Shown: positions 12,040 to 24,580 of the stretch, one piece after another
How the letters are laid out: the number at the start of each line of letters is the position of its first letter
How positions within the stretch are numbered: the first letter of the stretch is position 1
From: Phocoena phocoena
Lineage: Eukaryota; Chordata; Mammalia; Artiodactyla; Phocoenidae
Assembly: GCF_963924675.1 (NCBI RefSeq)
Contig: NC_089220.1
Location: forward strand, 160,865,270 to 160,929,269
Length of the DNA: 64,000 bases
Direction of reading: 5' to 3'
Position numbers and translations under genes: made by a program
The notes under the pieces: model-generated
What the model saw: the letters and a program-made list of their open reading frames with translations, nothing else
What the model was told of the DNA's origin: nothing
The model's database searches: none

Positions 12040-13560
12040 TCGTCATCCTGTACCTTTTTTCTCACTTTGTCCTAGCTCCTTTCTCTAAGCAGTTACATAT
12101 GCTCTCACATTTTAACATTACCATCTATGTACCGTCCTCACCTTTCAGCAGTTGCCCTATTCCTCTACTCCTCTTCCCAATTTCTCAAATGTGGTCTACA
12201 GAGATGGTTTATGTTTTCTCACTTCATATTCACTCTTTAGCTCACAGAAATATTCTTTCTATCATAACCATTCCACCGAAATGGGATGTCCTCACCAAAG
12301 ACACCAACAATCTCGTTCCTCAATCCAATTCATAGATTTCAGTTCCTTATTTACTCACTTTATCTTCCTTTTTCTTGAAACACAGTTGCCTTGGCTTCTG
12401 TGATATTTTTCTCTCTTGGTATTCTTCTTACTTCTCTGGCTGCTTCTTGATCTCCCTTCAAGATTCCTCTTTATCCCTCGGATGATGGTGTTTGGGGATT
12501 TTACCCAAGGCTTTCTCTCTTCTCCCTCTACATACTCTCCCTGGGCAACTCCCCTGATACATCTACCATCTATGTAGGCCATGATTCTCAAACCTGTAGC
12601 CCCAGTCTATCTCTCTCTCCTAGAGTTCGGACCAATATGATAGCCAGCTGTCTACCGGTCATCTCCAATAGTGTTTAGACCATGGTACTAACAAAATGTC
12701 TATTCCTCACCCTCATGCCCCACTCCCATCTCTTCTTCTTTGTGCTCATGGTATCAACAAATGGTACCAACATCAAACGTAGCCAGAAACTGGGAGCCAG
12801 CTTTCACTCCTCAGCCTCCCCTGCCTGCCACATTCAACGATCTAAAAGTTTTAACCCTTGTATCTTCTATAAATCCATCCCCTCTTCTCCATCCCCAGTG
12901 CTGCTTTCCTAATCTAGGCCGCCATCATTCTGTGTCTGAATTACTACAGCAGCCTCTGCCATCAATCATTTTCCCACTCTGCTCCACAAGTGATATGTTT
13001 AAAAATATGAAACCAATTATGATATGTCACGGCTTAAATCCTTCAACATTCTCCCCAGTGCTCTCAGGAAAAAAGTCCAAAGTCCGTAACATAGTTTACA
13101 AAACTAGCAAAACCTGGTTGCAATGTGTCCACAGCCACATCTGCTTCCCCTCTTCCTACCCTATCCTGTGAGAGTGAAAATCTTGTCTTCCCCAATCACT
13201 CCACATCCTTGCCTGCTTCCAGGCTCTCATGCACACCATTGCCATGGCTGGTAACACTCTTACCTATGTTCCCCCATCTAACTGACCCCTACCTGCTTTT
13301 CAGATTTCAGTGTAGAAGTCAGTTACTGCCCTATGCTTTCCCTGATGCACCAAACAAGAAATAGATAACTCTCTTAAGTGTCACCAAAGTATTCTTTTTT
13401 CTGGTGGGGCTTTTGCATTGTTTATAATTGCTTGGCTACTTGGCTATCTCATATTCTCACCAGGCTGTAAACTCTGGGAGGCCAGGGTTATGTCTATACT
13501 GTCTAATATAATAGTATAACAAACTCTTGATAAATATTTGTCAAACGTGTAAATGAACGA
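12040..13560 (+). mobile_element. L2 LINE ORF2 end and 3' UTR, sense
   Basis: A 1.5-kb pyrimidine-rich remnant following the L2 order: 'tttatccctcggatgatggtgtttggggat', 'ccatgattctcaaacctgtagccccagtctat', 'agccagctgtctaccggtcatctcc', 'agaaactgggagccagctttcactcc', 'attactacagcagcctctgc', then the classic 3' block 'cttaaatccttcaacattctcccc...aaaagtccaaagtccgtaac'. It ends 'cttgataaatatttgtcaaa'. The copy is heavily diverged with no intact frame. Frames such as 12740-13171 are remnants or chance. Confidence 0.8.
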
Positions 13561-14752
13561 GCACGAGGCACACATCTGATTGGCTGCTAATTGTTGTGAC
13601 TTCAGTAGGCTTCCTGAGTTAGATTTCCCATCTAACAACTTTGTTCTTAACCATTGTTATAACGCTTTCCAAAACCATTGAGAAAGTGCACTAATATTTA
13701 CCAAGCACTTTGAAATAGTGAGATAAATGCTCCTAGTGAAGGTGGCCTATTTTAAGTAAGACCTGGGTCTGACTACACAGCACAAGATGGGCTGCCTTTA
13801 CTGCAATGATGTCATTCAAGGTTATTTGTTGCAAGCATCAAAATTTACTGCTGGTGGGGAAGGAAGCCACCGAGTACATCCAGAGCCAGATTCAGACAAA
13901 TGCTTACTGCTGTTCGCAGCAATCGGTGAAAGCCTCTGTTCCACATGCTTTATTCTCAGTAACGTGGGGCACAGTTGTTGCCGCATTTAGGAAAGTAAGC
14001 AAAGACGTTGTCTGATTTCCTTCCCAGTTACAACTTACAGTCATGACTGAACCAGTTAGCAAACGTTCTTTGTTGATAATTAAGCAGTATTATTTGTGAA
14101 ATGTTGCTCAGGGGCTGCAGCAATATTAGCTTTTCACCTGTGATTGCCACGTTCATTCATGAAGGAAGCAGCAAACGTGAAAGACATTCCATATTATTAG
14201 GGTGAGTTAATTTGAAGGCAGGGGAATATGAAATTTAGGCTTAACAAATAAAGGGACTTCTGGCAGAGTTCGATCAGGCATCCAGAAAGCCTCCATTTCT
14301 TACTGTGAAAATGGTCTGAGTCCAAAGGGACAAGAAGCGCCTGCAGCTAGACATTTTGAGACACCATTATTTTTATGTGCTTCCTGTACTGACATAATTA
14401 TGGCTCTGCGCCTGTACTCTTGCTTTGGCATAAGCACCAGGAGAAGCTTCTTTAAAATATGAGGTTAATACTACCTATGTGTGACTCAAGATCTGTAGGT
14501 TTATTCTTTAGATGGAGGGAATATCAGTGCATAAAAAGAAATCCTAGCATTTAAAGTAACAGCATTTATAATACACATACTTGCAAAAGAAAAGAATTAG
14601 TGATTTTACTGAAGTCCTCTGGTGGAGGTATGTCCCCAAACCCACATAACTGGAGCGGGTTCTAGGTTTAACTCCCACATTTTTGCTTCAAGCTAATGAA
14701 CTATAAACTTCAATATTTTTCCTTCTTTACATCTCATTTAAAAAATGGTGCT
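13561..14752. other. Repeat-free tract
   Basis: About 1.2 kb in which I recognise no interspersed repeat and no exon. It includes homeodomain-like and E-box-like words, e.g. 'gataattaagcagtattattt' near 14075 and 'ttttcacctgtgattgcc' near 14132. A regulatory role is only a possibility. Confidence 0.5.
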
Positions 14753-14952
14753 GTTGGGCTTCCCTGGTGGCGCAGTGGTTGAGAGTCCGCCTGCCGATGC
14801 AGGGGACACGGGTTCGTGCCCCGGTCCGGGAAGATCCCACATGCCGCGGAGCGGCTAGGCCCGTGAGCCATGGCCGCTGAGCCTGCGCGTCCGGAGCCTG
14901 TGCTCCGCAGCGGGAGAGGCCACAACATTGAGAGGCCCGCGTAACGCAAAAA
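14753..14952 (+). mobile_element. CHR-type SINE, short form
   Basis: Complete plus-strand copy with few differences from the others in the window. The 12-bp direct repeat AAAAATGGTGCT at 14741-14752 and 14953-14964 flanks it. It looks relatively young. Confidence 0.96.
14768..14820 (+). promoter_or_regulatory. Internal pol III A and B boxes of SINE
   Basis: The A box TGGCGCAGTGG (14768-14778) fits TRGYNNANNNG. The B box GGTTCGTGCC (14811-14820) is close to GGTTCGANNCC. Together they form the tRNA-type internal promoter inherited by this SINE. The same arrangement is in the other short copies. Whether this copy is transcribed cannot be read from sequence. Confidence 0.75.
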
Positions 14953-14964
14953 AAAAATGGTGCT

Positions 14965-15594
14965 TTTGTATTTTCTCAAGGACTGGAGGGCTAGTTAGTT
15001 AACGTTTGCCAAGCACTTTGAAGATGAAAGGGACTACATTAAATCCAGAATTACAATTATTATCATCACAAAGCTCAGATTAGCTCAGAAATTTAGGAAT
15101 GATGATTCAGGAAGCCACATTCCAGATTCTAGTGAGATTATGTCTGAAAATAGTCAAACCAACTCCTGCAATGATTCAGATGCTAAGGATTTATGGGGTT
15201 CAGCATGAATGTATCCCAAATCATGCATGACAATAAAAATTAGACTGCATTCCGACTGATAATTTAGGAAACAAGTTATTGAAGGAATCCCAAGGAGTTT
15301 TGTGTCTGTGTTCTCTCCAAGGCCAGATCCGTGCACGGTTAGACTGAAGAGACAGCAATCAGCCAGCCAAGTGCAGGGTGGTGCAGGCTGAAGGCAGAGA
15401 TTGCCAAATGCACCAGATAAAGTATTTCCTAAGTCACAATGCTAGAAACTAAAAACTTTAGTGGGGACAAATCCACATCAGGCAGCTATCCTTAGCCTTT
15501 CTTTCTTGAAGACCCTTTCCTGGGCACCATTGCTCACGGTAACCTCTCATTAATTTTTAAAACATTTTTGGAAGAAAATGTTAACTACAGGTAA
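14965..15594. other. Unique sequence, nothing recognised
   Basis: No gene or clear repeat is seen. Confidence 0.5.
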
Positions 15595-17450
15595 AATGCC
15601 CTTAATTGGGTTGAGGAAGTCCCCTTTTAGTTTGCTCCTAGTTTGCTGAGAGTTTTTAATTTTTTTTATATTTTCTAATCAAGGATAGATGCTGGACTTT
15701 TGTCAAGTGCTTTTTCTGTGTCCACTGAGATGATTATTTGTTTTATCTTTCTTAGATTAATATGATGAAGCATATTGATTTTTTAAAATGTTAAATCGGC
15801 ATTCCCGAGATAAACCCCATTTGGTCATAATATATCATGACTTTTATATATTTTGGAGTTTGATTTGGTTAAATTCTACTTAGAATTTTGCATGTATGTT
15901 TTTAAGGATATTGTGCTCTACTGACCTTCTTTTTTTTTGTAATGTCTTTGTTTGCTTTTGATGTTAGGGTAATGCTGGCCTCATACAACAGGTTAGGAAG
16001 TATCCTCTCCTTTCCTGAAATACTTTGTGTAGGCTTGGTATTATTTCTTCCTTAAATATTTGGTAGAATTCACAAATGAAGCCATCTGAGCCTAGCGTTT
16101 TCTTTATGGGGAGGTTTTTAACAACAGATCCAATTTAATAGCTATATTTAGTTTCCAATTATCTATTTGCCAAGCATCTTTCTGTTCCTGTTTTCTAATT
16201 TCTTTGAATGGTAGTCAGAGAGCATACGTTATATTACTTGGATCCTTTTAAATTGCGTGCTGAGACTTTCTAATGACAGAATATGGTATATCTTGGTAAA
16301 ATACCATGGGTACTTGAAAAGATGGTTTATTCTAAGTCTTTGGCTGAGGTTTCCTATACATGTCAGTTAGATCAGTTGGTTGCAGTGTTGTTCAGATCTT
16401 CTATATCCTAACTGATTTCCTGTCTGCTTGTTCTACCAATTATTAACAGAAGAGTATAAAAATCTCTGATTATAAATGTAGATTTATCTATTTCTCCTTG
16501 TATCTCTGTCAGTTTTTGCTTCATAAATTATAAAGCTCTTTCATTATATGCATAAATGTTTAAAATTATTATGTCCTCTTGATTAACTGACCACTTTATC
16601 ATTATGACCTTTTTCTATCCCTATTAATATTCTTTGCCTTGAGATCTACTTTGTCTAATATTAGTATAGCCACTCTAACTTTTAAAAAATTAGTTTTTGC
16701 ATAGTATATTTTTGCGATTCTTTTACTTTTAAACTGTCTGTGCCTTTATATTTAAAATGTGTTTCTTGTAGATAGCATTTAGCTGGGTCTTGCTTTTTTG
16801 TAATTTAAGGGCCTCTTAAACCATTTCTATTTAATATAGTTATATATGTGGATAAATATAAATCTACTATCTTTCTATTTGTTTTCTATTTGTCCTACCT
16901 ATTCTTTGTTCCTTTTTTCCCTCTTTTTAGGTTATGTTTTTAATCAACTGCATATTTTTTTATAATTCCATTGCATATCTTCTAATCATTTCAAATACTT
17001 TTGCTCCCTGGCTTCAGGTAGTCTCCTCACATGCACAATCTGGTCCATATTCAGGTAGAAATCAGAGGAGACCCTCTGCACACCTGCAGAGTTCGCTCTC
17101 CTCTCTGTCTCTGTCTCTGTCTCTCTGCAGATATCTCCTAACAGTATGGTATCCTGTGAATTCTACCTGCATTGGTTCCCTTAACTCTCAGGTCCTTCTC
17201 CACAAGTGACTGAGACCACCAGACTCTGCCTGGGTTCCACTTCCCTACACAGTGGCTTGTAAGTAGCTGAGGCAATAGCTGGGGCAATTGTAGAGCTTAC
17301 CTCATTAGTCTACCCTCAGGGATCATGGTCCTTTGTTGTCTAATGTCCAACGTCTTGAAAACTGTTGCTTCACATGTTTTGTTTGTTTTGGGGTATTGTT
17401 TTTGTTTTTTTTTTTTGGTTGTTTCAGGCAAAAGGGTAAATCTAGTTCCT
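15595..17450 (-). mobile_element. L1 LINE, antisense ORF2 region
   Basis: Reads as reversed L1 ORF2: 'ttttgtcaagtgctttttctgtgtccactgagatgatta', 'taaaccccatttggtcataatatatcatga', 'ttaggaagtatcctctcctttcctgaaatactttgtgtagg', 'ttttgatgttagggtaatgctggcctca', then further upstream pieces ('ctactttgtctaatattagtatagccactc', 'gtttcttgtagatagcatttagctgggtcttgc'). It is old, diverged and non-coding. A TCTG-rich stretch lies at about 17100-17130. Confidence 0.8.
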
Positions 17451-20400
17451 TTTACTCTGCCTTAGCCTGAAGTGATTCTGGATGGAAGGTGATACTGTTG
17501 ACAATCATGAGTTATTCTGATGCAAACTGGACATGTTTTGAAACATGAGTCTGAAGATTTTCTGAAACTATTCATTGAATGTCCTAGAATATTTAAGAAA
17601 ACTGGTTGGAATTTTTTATTATGTTAATTAGCTCCAAAATTTATAGTGTCATTAAAATATTATAGCAAAGTGACCCAGAAACAAATAGCTAATTCTTGCT
17701 CCAGAGTAACAATCTCTGAAAACACTAATGTAATGGCTCTCTCAAGGGCTTAGTTAAAAGGAATGCCTGTTAGATTTATTTCATTTTCAGAAAAGAGAGA
17801 GGTCATTATGGCTTAACAATTACCCAGTTCCCTCCTAGATTTAATCTTAATCTATAAACACAGGCCTATATTTTGAAGACTATTATGCTGAATGAAACAA
17901 ACTTATTATTGACATTGGTGGCTAAATGTTTACTCCAGTGCCTGGAAGATACATACACAAAGCTAATTTAACACCATGTGTGATTATCTGAAAAATATAT
18001 GTCTTCCATGTAGTGTAGTCTAAAAATATTACCTTAGGGCTCTGAAAAAAAAATGGTTCTTAAGAACAAAATGAATAAAACCATGTAAATACTTGTACAT
18101 TTTCCATATGTCGATTTGTTTTAAAAGGCAGCTTTTTTTTCTTCGTTGTATTTCTCTCTGATTCTATGATATCTTTATGATGTATCAGCTATTTTCCCTT
18201 ATTCTTTCCCAAACCCTTCAGTTTTCAAGAGCACCTGGTATGAGCAAGGCCAGTGCCCTAGATTTCTGTGTTAATGGCAGTGCCTGAACTTCCTCTGGAT
18301 CCGATTGCTTGACCATCTCTCTTGTTTTTTTCTGGACAGTCCTCACTTTTGAATCATCTCATTTTCTTTTATGAATTCCCCAAATTCTTCAAGTCTAATA
18401 TATATATCTATTTATGTAGCTATAGATATAGTATATTCATATATTGTACACATATATATTCGACTTTAAGAGTATATGTTCACATATATATGTATGTATG
18501 TATGTATGTATTGTATATATAGTTTCATTTTTACCTAGAGTTAATTTCCTTGATTTGAAGAAGAGGGAAAACAGTAATATCCTTAAGTTTGGAGGACCAA
18601 AGAACTGTCCTGGGAGGAAGGGAAACACACAGCTTTGTCAGCTGGAATTCTTTCTGCCTTCCACCCCTTTGAGGCCGAAGCAGGTAATGAAGATGAGAGC
18701 CTTCCTGAGCCACTGACCCGCTCCAGCCTCTTCTTTCTGCAAACCTGAATAGAATATAGTCCTCCAGTTCAGTCCTGTACGTTTCAATTCACAAAACCCT
18801 AACTGACCTCAGGACTCTTACAATGCCTCTCTGATTCTGGAACATTCTCAGGGTTAGCCGCCCCAGTCTCTCAACTGGCTTCCACAGCGCTTCGCATCCT
18901 TCATGTCCCTCTCCCGTGACTGGCTCTGATCAATCTGTCCACTTCAGCTTCTGAGGACTTGTTTTTACTCTGACCTTCCTGTGTGTGTTGCTGCTGGGAG
19001 GGGCAAATCACCGTCACGACAACTTGTCCCTCAGTTTCCTGAATTCCTTCGCCTAATTTATTTTCAAGTTGCCATTTCCTTTTGGTGCTGTGAGGCACTG
19101 GCACAACCAAGCGTGCCGTTTTTTCCTCTGCGGGTCACCACCCCTCCTGGGAGACACACTACGCTATGAATGTGAGCAAATGGCCCAGGTGGTGGGGAGG
19201 CTTAGAGATGAGAAAACCTGAAGCACATCCAGGTAGAAGCTGCTCTCTCACCTGTTTGACCTCTACTGTGACTTTCTGCCATTAAATGAGATGAGAGAGG
19301 GCTGTGAGGAGAGGGAAGTGGGTGTGGAATTTGGATTGGAGTAGGAATTAGGAGAAGCGAGAAAATAGATTCTAAACATTTAGCAGAGAAATGGTAGAAT
19401 ATTGAAAGTTGAGTCAGTTGAAGGGGAGGAGACTGGGGTATCGGTGGGGAAGGAAAGAAGAAACATCATACAAGGAGCTGGATGTGACAGGATTTTTTTC
19501 ACAGAAAGAATCATGCTTTGCTGGGACCAGATTTTGTCCATGTTAGGGATATTTCCACACTTAGTTCTGTGAAACGCCTGGAGGTACTTTTTCTTTTTTC
19601 TTACAAATGTTTCTGTAGATGTGTAGGTGTGCTATAAACTGCTTTCACCATGCCAGGGATTTTTCCTATAAAACTTTCCAAGGTACCACATTTCAAAACT
19701 CTACGTATGAGAAGATGGTACATATGAGGACATTGTTATAAGATATTTTAACTGAGCAGAGAGAAGAAGCTGAGACAGGTGCCGGAAGTTAGGCGTAGAT
19801 GTTGCCCACATTTGATGTCAGGCAGAGTCTAAATGTAACATCTTTCACAGTGTCGCATGCCAGCAAAAGGCAGATTCTCATACTGCTGATCGTAAGAAAT
19901 CACACATATCAAGCTTGATCTTACAGTCCATATGTATGTAAAACGCTAAGCAAAATGATGGGAGTTTGCTTGTGTAGACTTGGCAATATCATACACAACT
20001 GATGTTTATTTACCTCTGTAGCTGCCTCATAAATAGGACACATTATAAAGTCAGTTGTGGCTTTCCTAAAACGTTCTCTCTGACTTCCTAGGTTTAAGTC
20101 TTCTACTGTCTCCTCTACTTTGCCAACCCATTTATGAGAAAATGGGTGAGCTCTGCTTATGTCACTCCAGAGAACCCTGCTTTTATTTAGGAATCAGTCA
20201 GCTAAGCTGCCAAGATTTTAAGAGTTCATACCATCTATCTATATTAATTTCCAGTTCCTTTGTAAGGAAAGATGCATTTTTTAATTTCTCTATCTTTACC
20301 AGGACAGTAATAGAGCTACTTACCAATTTTTTTTTTCTCAGAAACAATGAACTAGGCCTCTTCTACTGGGAGGAAGAGGGTCAATGAGAAACGGGAGAGT

Positions 20401-20948
20401 TTACTGGCCATTAGCAAGGTCACAAGTCAGGTAGTCAAATCCTAAAGAACGTTTCATAGACCTGGGACTGCCTGTTTCTGTGCTGTAGATACAATACGGA
20501 AAAAGGTAAATATAGTCAGTGATAATTCCCTCTTTTCTTGTCATCCACCATCATTGATTCAGCTGACCTCAGATGTGTAAGAGACAACAAGTTTTGGAGA
20601 CAGGAGGGCTGGGTGGGAGGGTAATCAGGTAAAACAGCTAAGTCTTTCTGGTTTTAAAAGTCCAGGTCTGAGGACAAGGGAGTGTACACACTGTTAGCTG
20701 TACTAAGTGATCACAGTTTTTGAGCATATTTTAAATAAGGGTCTCTCAAACACTCTCTCCTCTGTACATGTGCCTTTCACAAGTATTTAAAGCAGAGATG
20801 ACGACTTTCTGTACCTTTCATAGCACGTCCAAAGCTCTTTAAGAAAACTATTTGAAAGTTTTTCTAAAGTCGGTCCAATTAAATAGGGTAGGTTATTAGA
20901 CCCTTAGTTCCCAATTTCATAGTGTGATTAAAATTTCATAGATAGACC
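17451..20948. other. 3.5 kb mostly unique sequence
   Basis: I see no exon or young repeat. A (TATG)n microsatellite is at 18487-18520. The frames at 18444-18716 and 20142-20387 have no recognisable domain. Confidence 0.5.
18487..18520 (+). repeat. (TATG)n microsatellite
   Basis: About five TATG units within a wider TATA-rich tract (18400-18530). Confidence 0.85.
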
Positions 20949-21155
20949 TTTTTTTTTTTTCTGGTGGTACGCGGGCCTCTCACTGCTGTGGCCTCTCCCG
21001 TTGCGGAGCACAGGCTCCGGACGCGCAGGCTCAGTGGCCATGGCTCACGGGCCCAGCCGCTCCACGACATGTGGGATCTTCCCTGACTGGGGTATGAACC
21101 CGTGTCCCCTGCATCGGCAGGCGGACTCTCAACCACTGCACCACTAGGGAAGCCC
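20949..21155 (-). mobile_element. CHR-type SINE, short form
   Basis: Minus-strand copy with a T-run tail at the left and its head at the right ('ccactagggaagccc'). A possible short target duplication TCATAGA occurs at 20936-20942 and 21156-21162. The head contains 'actaggg' instead of the usual 'accaggg'. Confidence 0.93.
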
Positions 21156-22661
21156 TCATAGAGAAACTTTTGGTGGTATGTATGCACTCATGCACAGACA
21201 TACACATTTTCCTTCAGCAGAATAGTGAATTAAAATAACATTTTAGTGCTGGGAAGCATGAACACAAGGCCTGACTTTGACATCAGCATGTAGCCTTGTG
21301 CCATCACTGAATTTCTCTGGGCCTTGGTCTGTACAATGTTGGTTGAGAGAAGCCCAGACCAGGAGGGGCAGTTAGTAATGTTGGACCAAAGGAGACCCTT
21401 CCCTTCAAGGTCCCTTATGGGAAACTTGCTTATAAATTCCTCCAAGTTCCTCTCACTCCCTACCATTCCATGAGAGGAGGGGGCCACCTCTAGGAGAATT
21501 ATTTGACTTTATTTGTACTTATCTTCCCATGAAATGTTTGTCCAGGTCCCAAACATAACTTGTCTCCAGTCAGACTTAAAATAACGCATATCTACCTACA
21601 ATATATATCTGCTGAACAATGAGACCCTGCAGAAAAAACAATTAATTTCTGAATTTCCTAAAATTTTGTTTTGCAAGACATTTATCTTTCACATGGTAGA
21701 TAAATATTTTTTCAGTATTTGACCACTGACATAAAGAATTCAAGTATATTTCTTTTTTTTCATCTTGATCTTGCTGTCTCTGTCTTGAGTCAAAATGCAA
21801 ATTAATTTGCACACCAATTTACAGTACTAAAACTGACCGCACATTTTAAAAAACTGTATCTGGAGAACACTGACTCTTACCTGGAATTGTGTGGTTGACA
21901 CAGTGTCTCTCATTTTTCACTTTCTGTAGTGTAGTGTCCTTAGTGGAGTTTGTATTTATCTCTGTATGAAGCTGGATTTCACTTTACTTTCTCTTTATGG
22001 TCTTATCACATCGTTTACACACACTTTATCTCTGTTACACAAAATAAATGGAATTCCAGGCTTTCGATGAAATGTCATGCTGAAATGGATGGTCCAAAAA
22101 TCTATATTTAGATGACTGACTCCTGTTTGAGGAAGACGTGATAGATGTTTCATGCACATACACTGAAGGATGATGGATTTAATGACCATCCCCTAACTGG
22201 GGAATGCTATTTTGGAATAATTAAATGTTCCATCATTTGCAAGTCTAAATAGTCCATTGTTAGTTCCTGTTTTTGTCTGTCAACAGACCGTTCCATTTTC
22301 TAATGGAAATTTATCATTAAAACAATTGAACACGTAGCATCATCCCGCCAGAGTGTGTTAGCAATAGCACATTTCATAGGACTCTGATTCATAGCTACAG
22401 TTTAGGAAGACTTAATTTATGTATAAGTCTGCTTCATATATGACAAACATGGCAAGCATTATTTAAAGGCTACTGGTAGATATTTATCTTCAGGTATTGA
22501 AGTGATCTTCTGCTTGAAGAGGTGGCTAAGCCTTTTGTCAGAAGAAAAACTCTCATGGAGCAAAAGAGCATTAACAAAGTATTTTGTAATTAAATAATAA
22601 TAATTTTACAATCTATTTTCTTGCTGATCCTTCTATTTTAGAGGTTTTTACATCCTAAATT

Positions 22662-22668
<7 letters not shown>
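21156..22668. other. Mostly repeat-free tract
   Basis: No exon is seen. 21240-21340 may be an eroded MIR ('cttgtgccatcactgaatttctctgggccttggtctgtac'). 21500-22650 has no repeat I can name and is AT-rich. It includes the palindrome described at 21796-21811. Confidence 0.5.
21796..21811. promoter_or_regulatory. 16-bp palindrome of octamer-like half-sites
   Basis: TGCAAATTAATTTGCA is a perfect inverted repeat. With the preceding A it contains the octamer ATGCAAAT, a POU-domain binding word, and a reversed partner sharing the central TTAA. Binding is inferred from the motif only. Confidence 0.35.
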
Positions 22669-22695
<27 letters not shown>

Positions 22696-22885
22696 AGTAC
22701 GCGGGCCTCTCACTGTTGTGGCCTCTCCCGTTTCGGAGCACAGGCTCCGGACGCACAGGCTCAGCGGCCATGGCCCACGGTCCTAGCCGCTCCACGGCAT
22801 GTGGGATCTTCCCAGACCGGGGCACGAACCCGCGTCCCCTGCATCGGCTGGCGGACTCTCAACCACTGCGCCACCAGGGAAGCCC
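22669..22885 (-). mobile_element. CHR-type SINE, short form
   Basis: Minus-strand copy with a long T run (tail) on the left and head 'ccaccagggaagcccc' on the right. The 15-bp direct repeat CCTAAATTCCTTTTT occurs at 22654-22668 and 22886-22900. Confidence 0.95.
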
Positions 22886-22900
22886 CCTAAATTCCTTTTT

Positions 22901-23460
22901 AACTCTTAATTGTTGAGGAATTTCAAAATAATTGTATCTAGTTATCTATATGTATATATGTTAATATAAATTTTAATATTTAATTCTCCTAGGTCTTGGT
23001 CTTTTGGCTGCAAAGGGCAGTGGAGAGAAGGCGTGGGACTGGAGAATATTTATTTATATCTGCATAATATATTATATATATATATATACTTATATCTGAA
23101 TAAATATAGCATCTTTCTCATGAAAACTTTTTCTTATTTATAAAACATGGATATAGAAAATTTTCCCCAAACTCTATCAAAATGTTTATACTTGTGTTCA
23201 AGATCTTTATTTACCTCTCCAGAGAGACAGATAGATAGAACAACTATATAATGGGAATGACATAGTTAATACATTAGTAATACATATGAATAGCAAATCA
23301 CTTAATAGTTGAGTTAATGCTTCTCACCCTTATCACTGGCACAGTAATGCTCATATGAATTATTTCCATAAAGCTGCATTGCATGAATGTTTTTGAGAAC
23401 CTAGTCAAGACCTCACAATTTCTATGACTAGGTCCTGGAAATCAAAACAACTAGACCAAT
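22901..23460. other. AT-rich sequence, no gene
   Basis: Very AT-rich, with a short (TA)n run near 23068-23090. Nothing gene-like is recognised. Confidence 0.55.
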
Positions 23461-24204
23461 TATCAGGAAAGCCTGGCCACATTGCTGACCAACTTGGATC
23501 ATGGAATTATTGATTCAGATGCTACCCAATTAATTATTAAGATGGCTGAAAATACCAGACGGATCATTCCACGACTAACAGATTTTGATTGCCTTGCCTG
23601 TGCTGTGTGGTCCATATGTGGAAGTCAGAACATTTGTAGATAGTAGGACTGGCTGGGCATGACCAGATGGGTTTTGCCCAAGTTGGGAAAATCATGGAAG
23701 CCATTCAGAACTTCCTATTTATGAATGCAGTGGAGAGACATGTTGGTGAAGTTGATGATGGAATTGATTCAAGCAGCAGCAGTCATGGAGCAAGTGATTC
23801 ATTAGAAGCTATGGTCTGCTTTTAAGAACTCTATGTTGAAGGTTTCCAAACTCTACTTGGACAGGGTTTATTGCAATCCTTGTTGATTATTTTACTTAAT
23901 TCAAGCATAACCAGCTGCCTTATTGATTATGAATGGCTTAAAGCAGTTCCCCACATTGGAGCAAGGCTGTTTGAAGATGCATAAGTTTCTGTGTATGGGC
24001 TGTAATGAAACACAGTGATCCAAGACCATCAAATCTGACCTGGTCAATCTGGTATTTTCAGACTCCCTAAAGACCAAATGTACTGCAATCCTCAAAACTA
24101 TTCTTGGAAATTTTAAACCCAATTTATATGTGATTTCTATCATTAAAGATATAATGATGCTAAATCATCTGCCATTTAGGAGATTTCATGAAGAGAAGTA
24201 CCAA
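23461..24204 (+). pseudogene. Possible decayed coding remnant, unidentified
   Basis: Read from 23461 in one frame, the first 60 codons are open and look protein-like (e.g. ESLATLLTNLDHGIIDSDA, then KMAENTRRIIPRLTDFDC). Stops follow at about 23641 (two adjacent), 23722, 23803, 23884, 23908 and 24016. The last 62 codons before the stop at 24202 are open again. A second frame is also fairly open across 23690-23990. There is no intron-like interruption and no Alu-type or SINE-type match. A degraded processed pseudogene or an old transposon coding remnant would fit, but I do not recognise the protein. In AT-rich DNA this could also be chance. Confidence 0.25.
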
Positions 24205-24360
24205 TGACTCAACAGTCTGCCCCCGAAAAGGGAAAGTCTTATACTGAAAATAAGCTTGTATTAGTGGACATAAATGGATTTTTATGTTTCCCTGAAAGAA
24301 AAAAATCTTTAAGGCATGTTTCAGTAAATGTTTTGAAAATAATTTAAAGAAGAGAAAAGA

Positions 24361-24580
24361 GAGCTTCCCTGGTGGCGCAGTGGTTGAGAGTCCGCCTGCC
24401 AATGCAGGGGACACGGGTTCGTGCCCCGGTCCGGGAAGATCCCACATGCCGCGGAACGGCTGGGCCTGTGAGCCATGGCCGCTGAGCCTGCGCGTCCGGA
24501 GCCTGTGCTCCGCAACGGGAGAGGCCACAACAGTGAGAGGCCCGCAAAAAAAAAAGAAAAAGAAAAAAAAAGAAAAGAAA
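24361..24580 (+). mobile_element. CHR-type SINE, short form
   Basis: Plus-strand copy starting GAGCTTCCCTGGTGGCGCAG, with a (AAAAG)-rich tail. The usual 'gcgtac' before the tail is missing. Flanking A/G-rich sequence makes the target duplication unclear. Confidence 0.94.
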
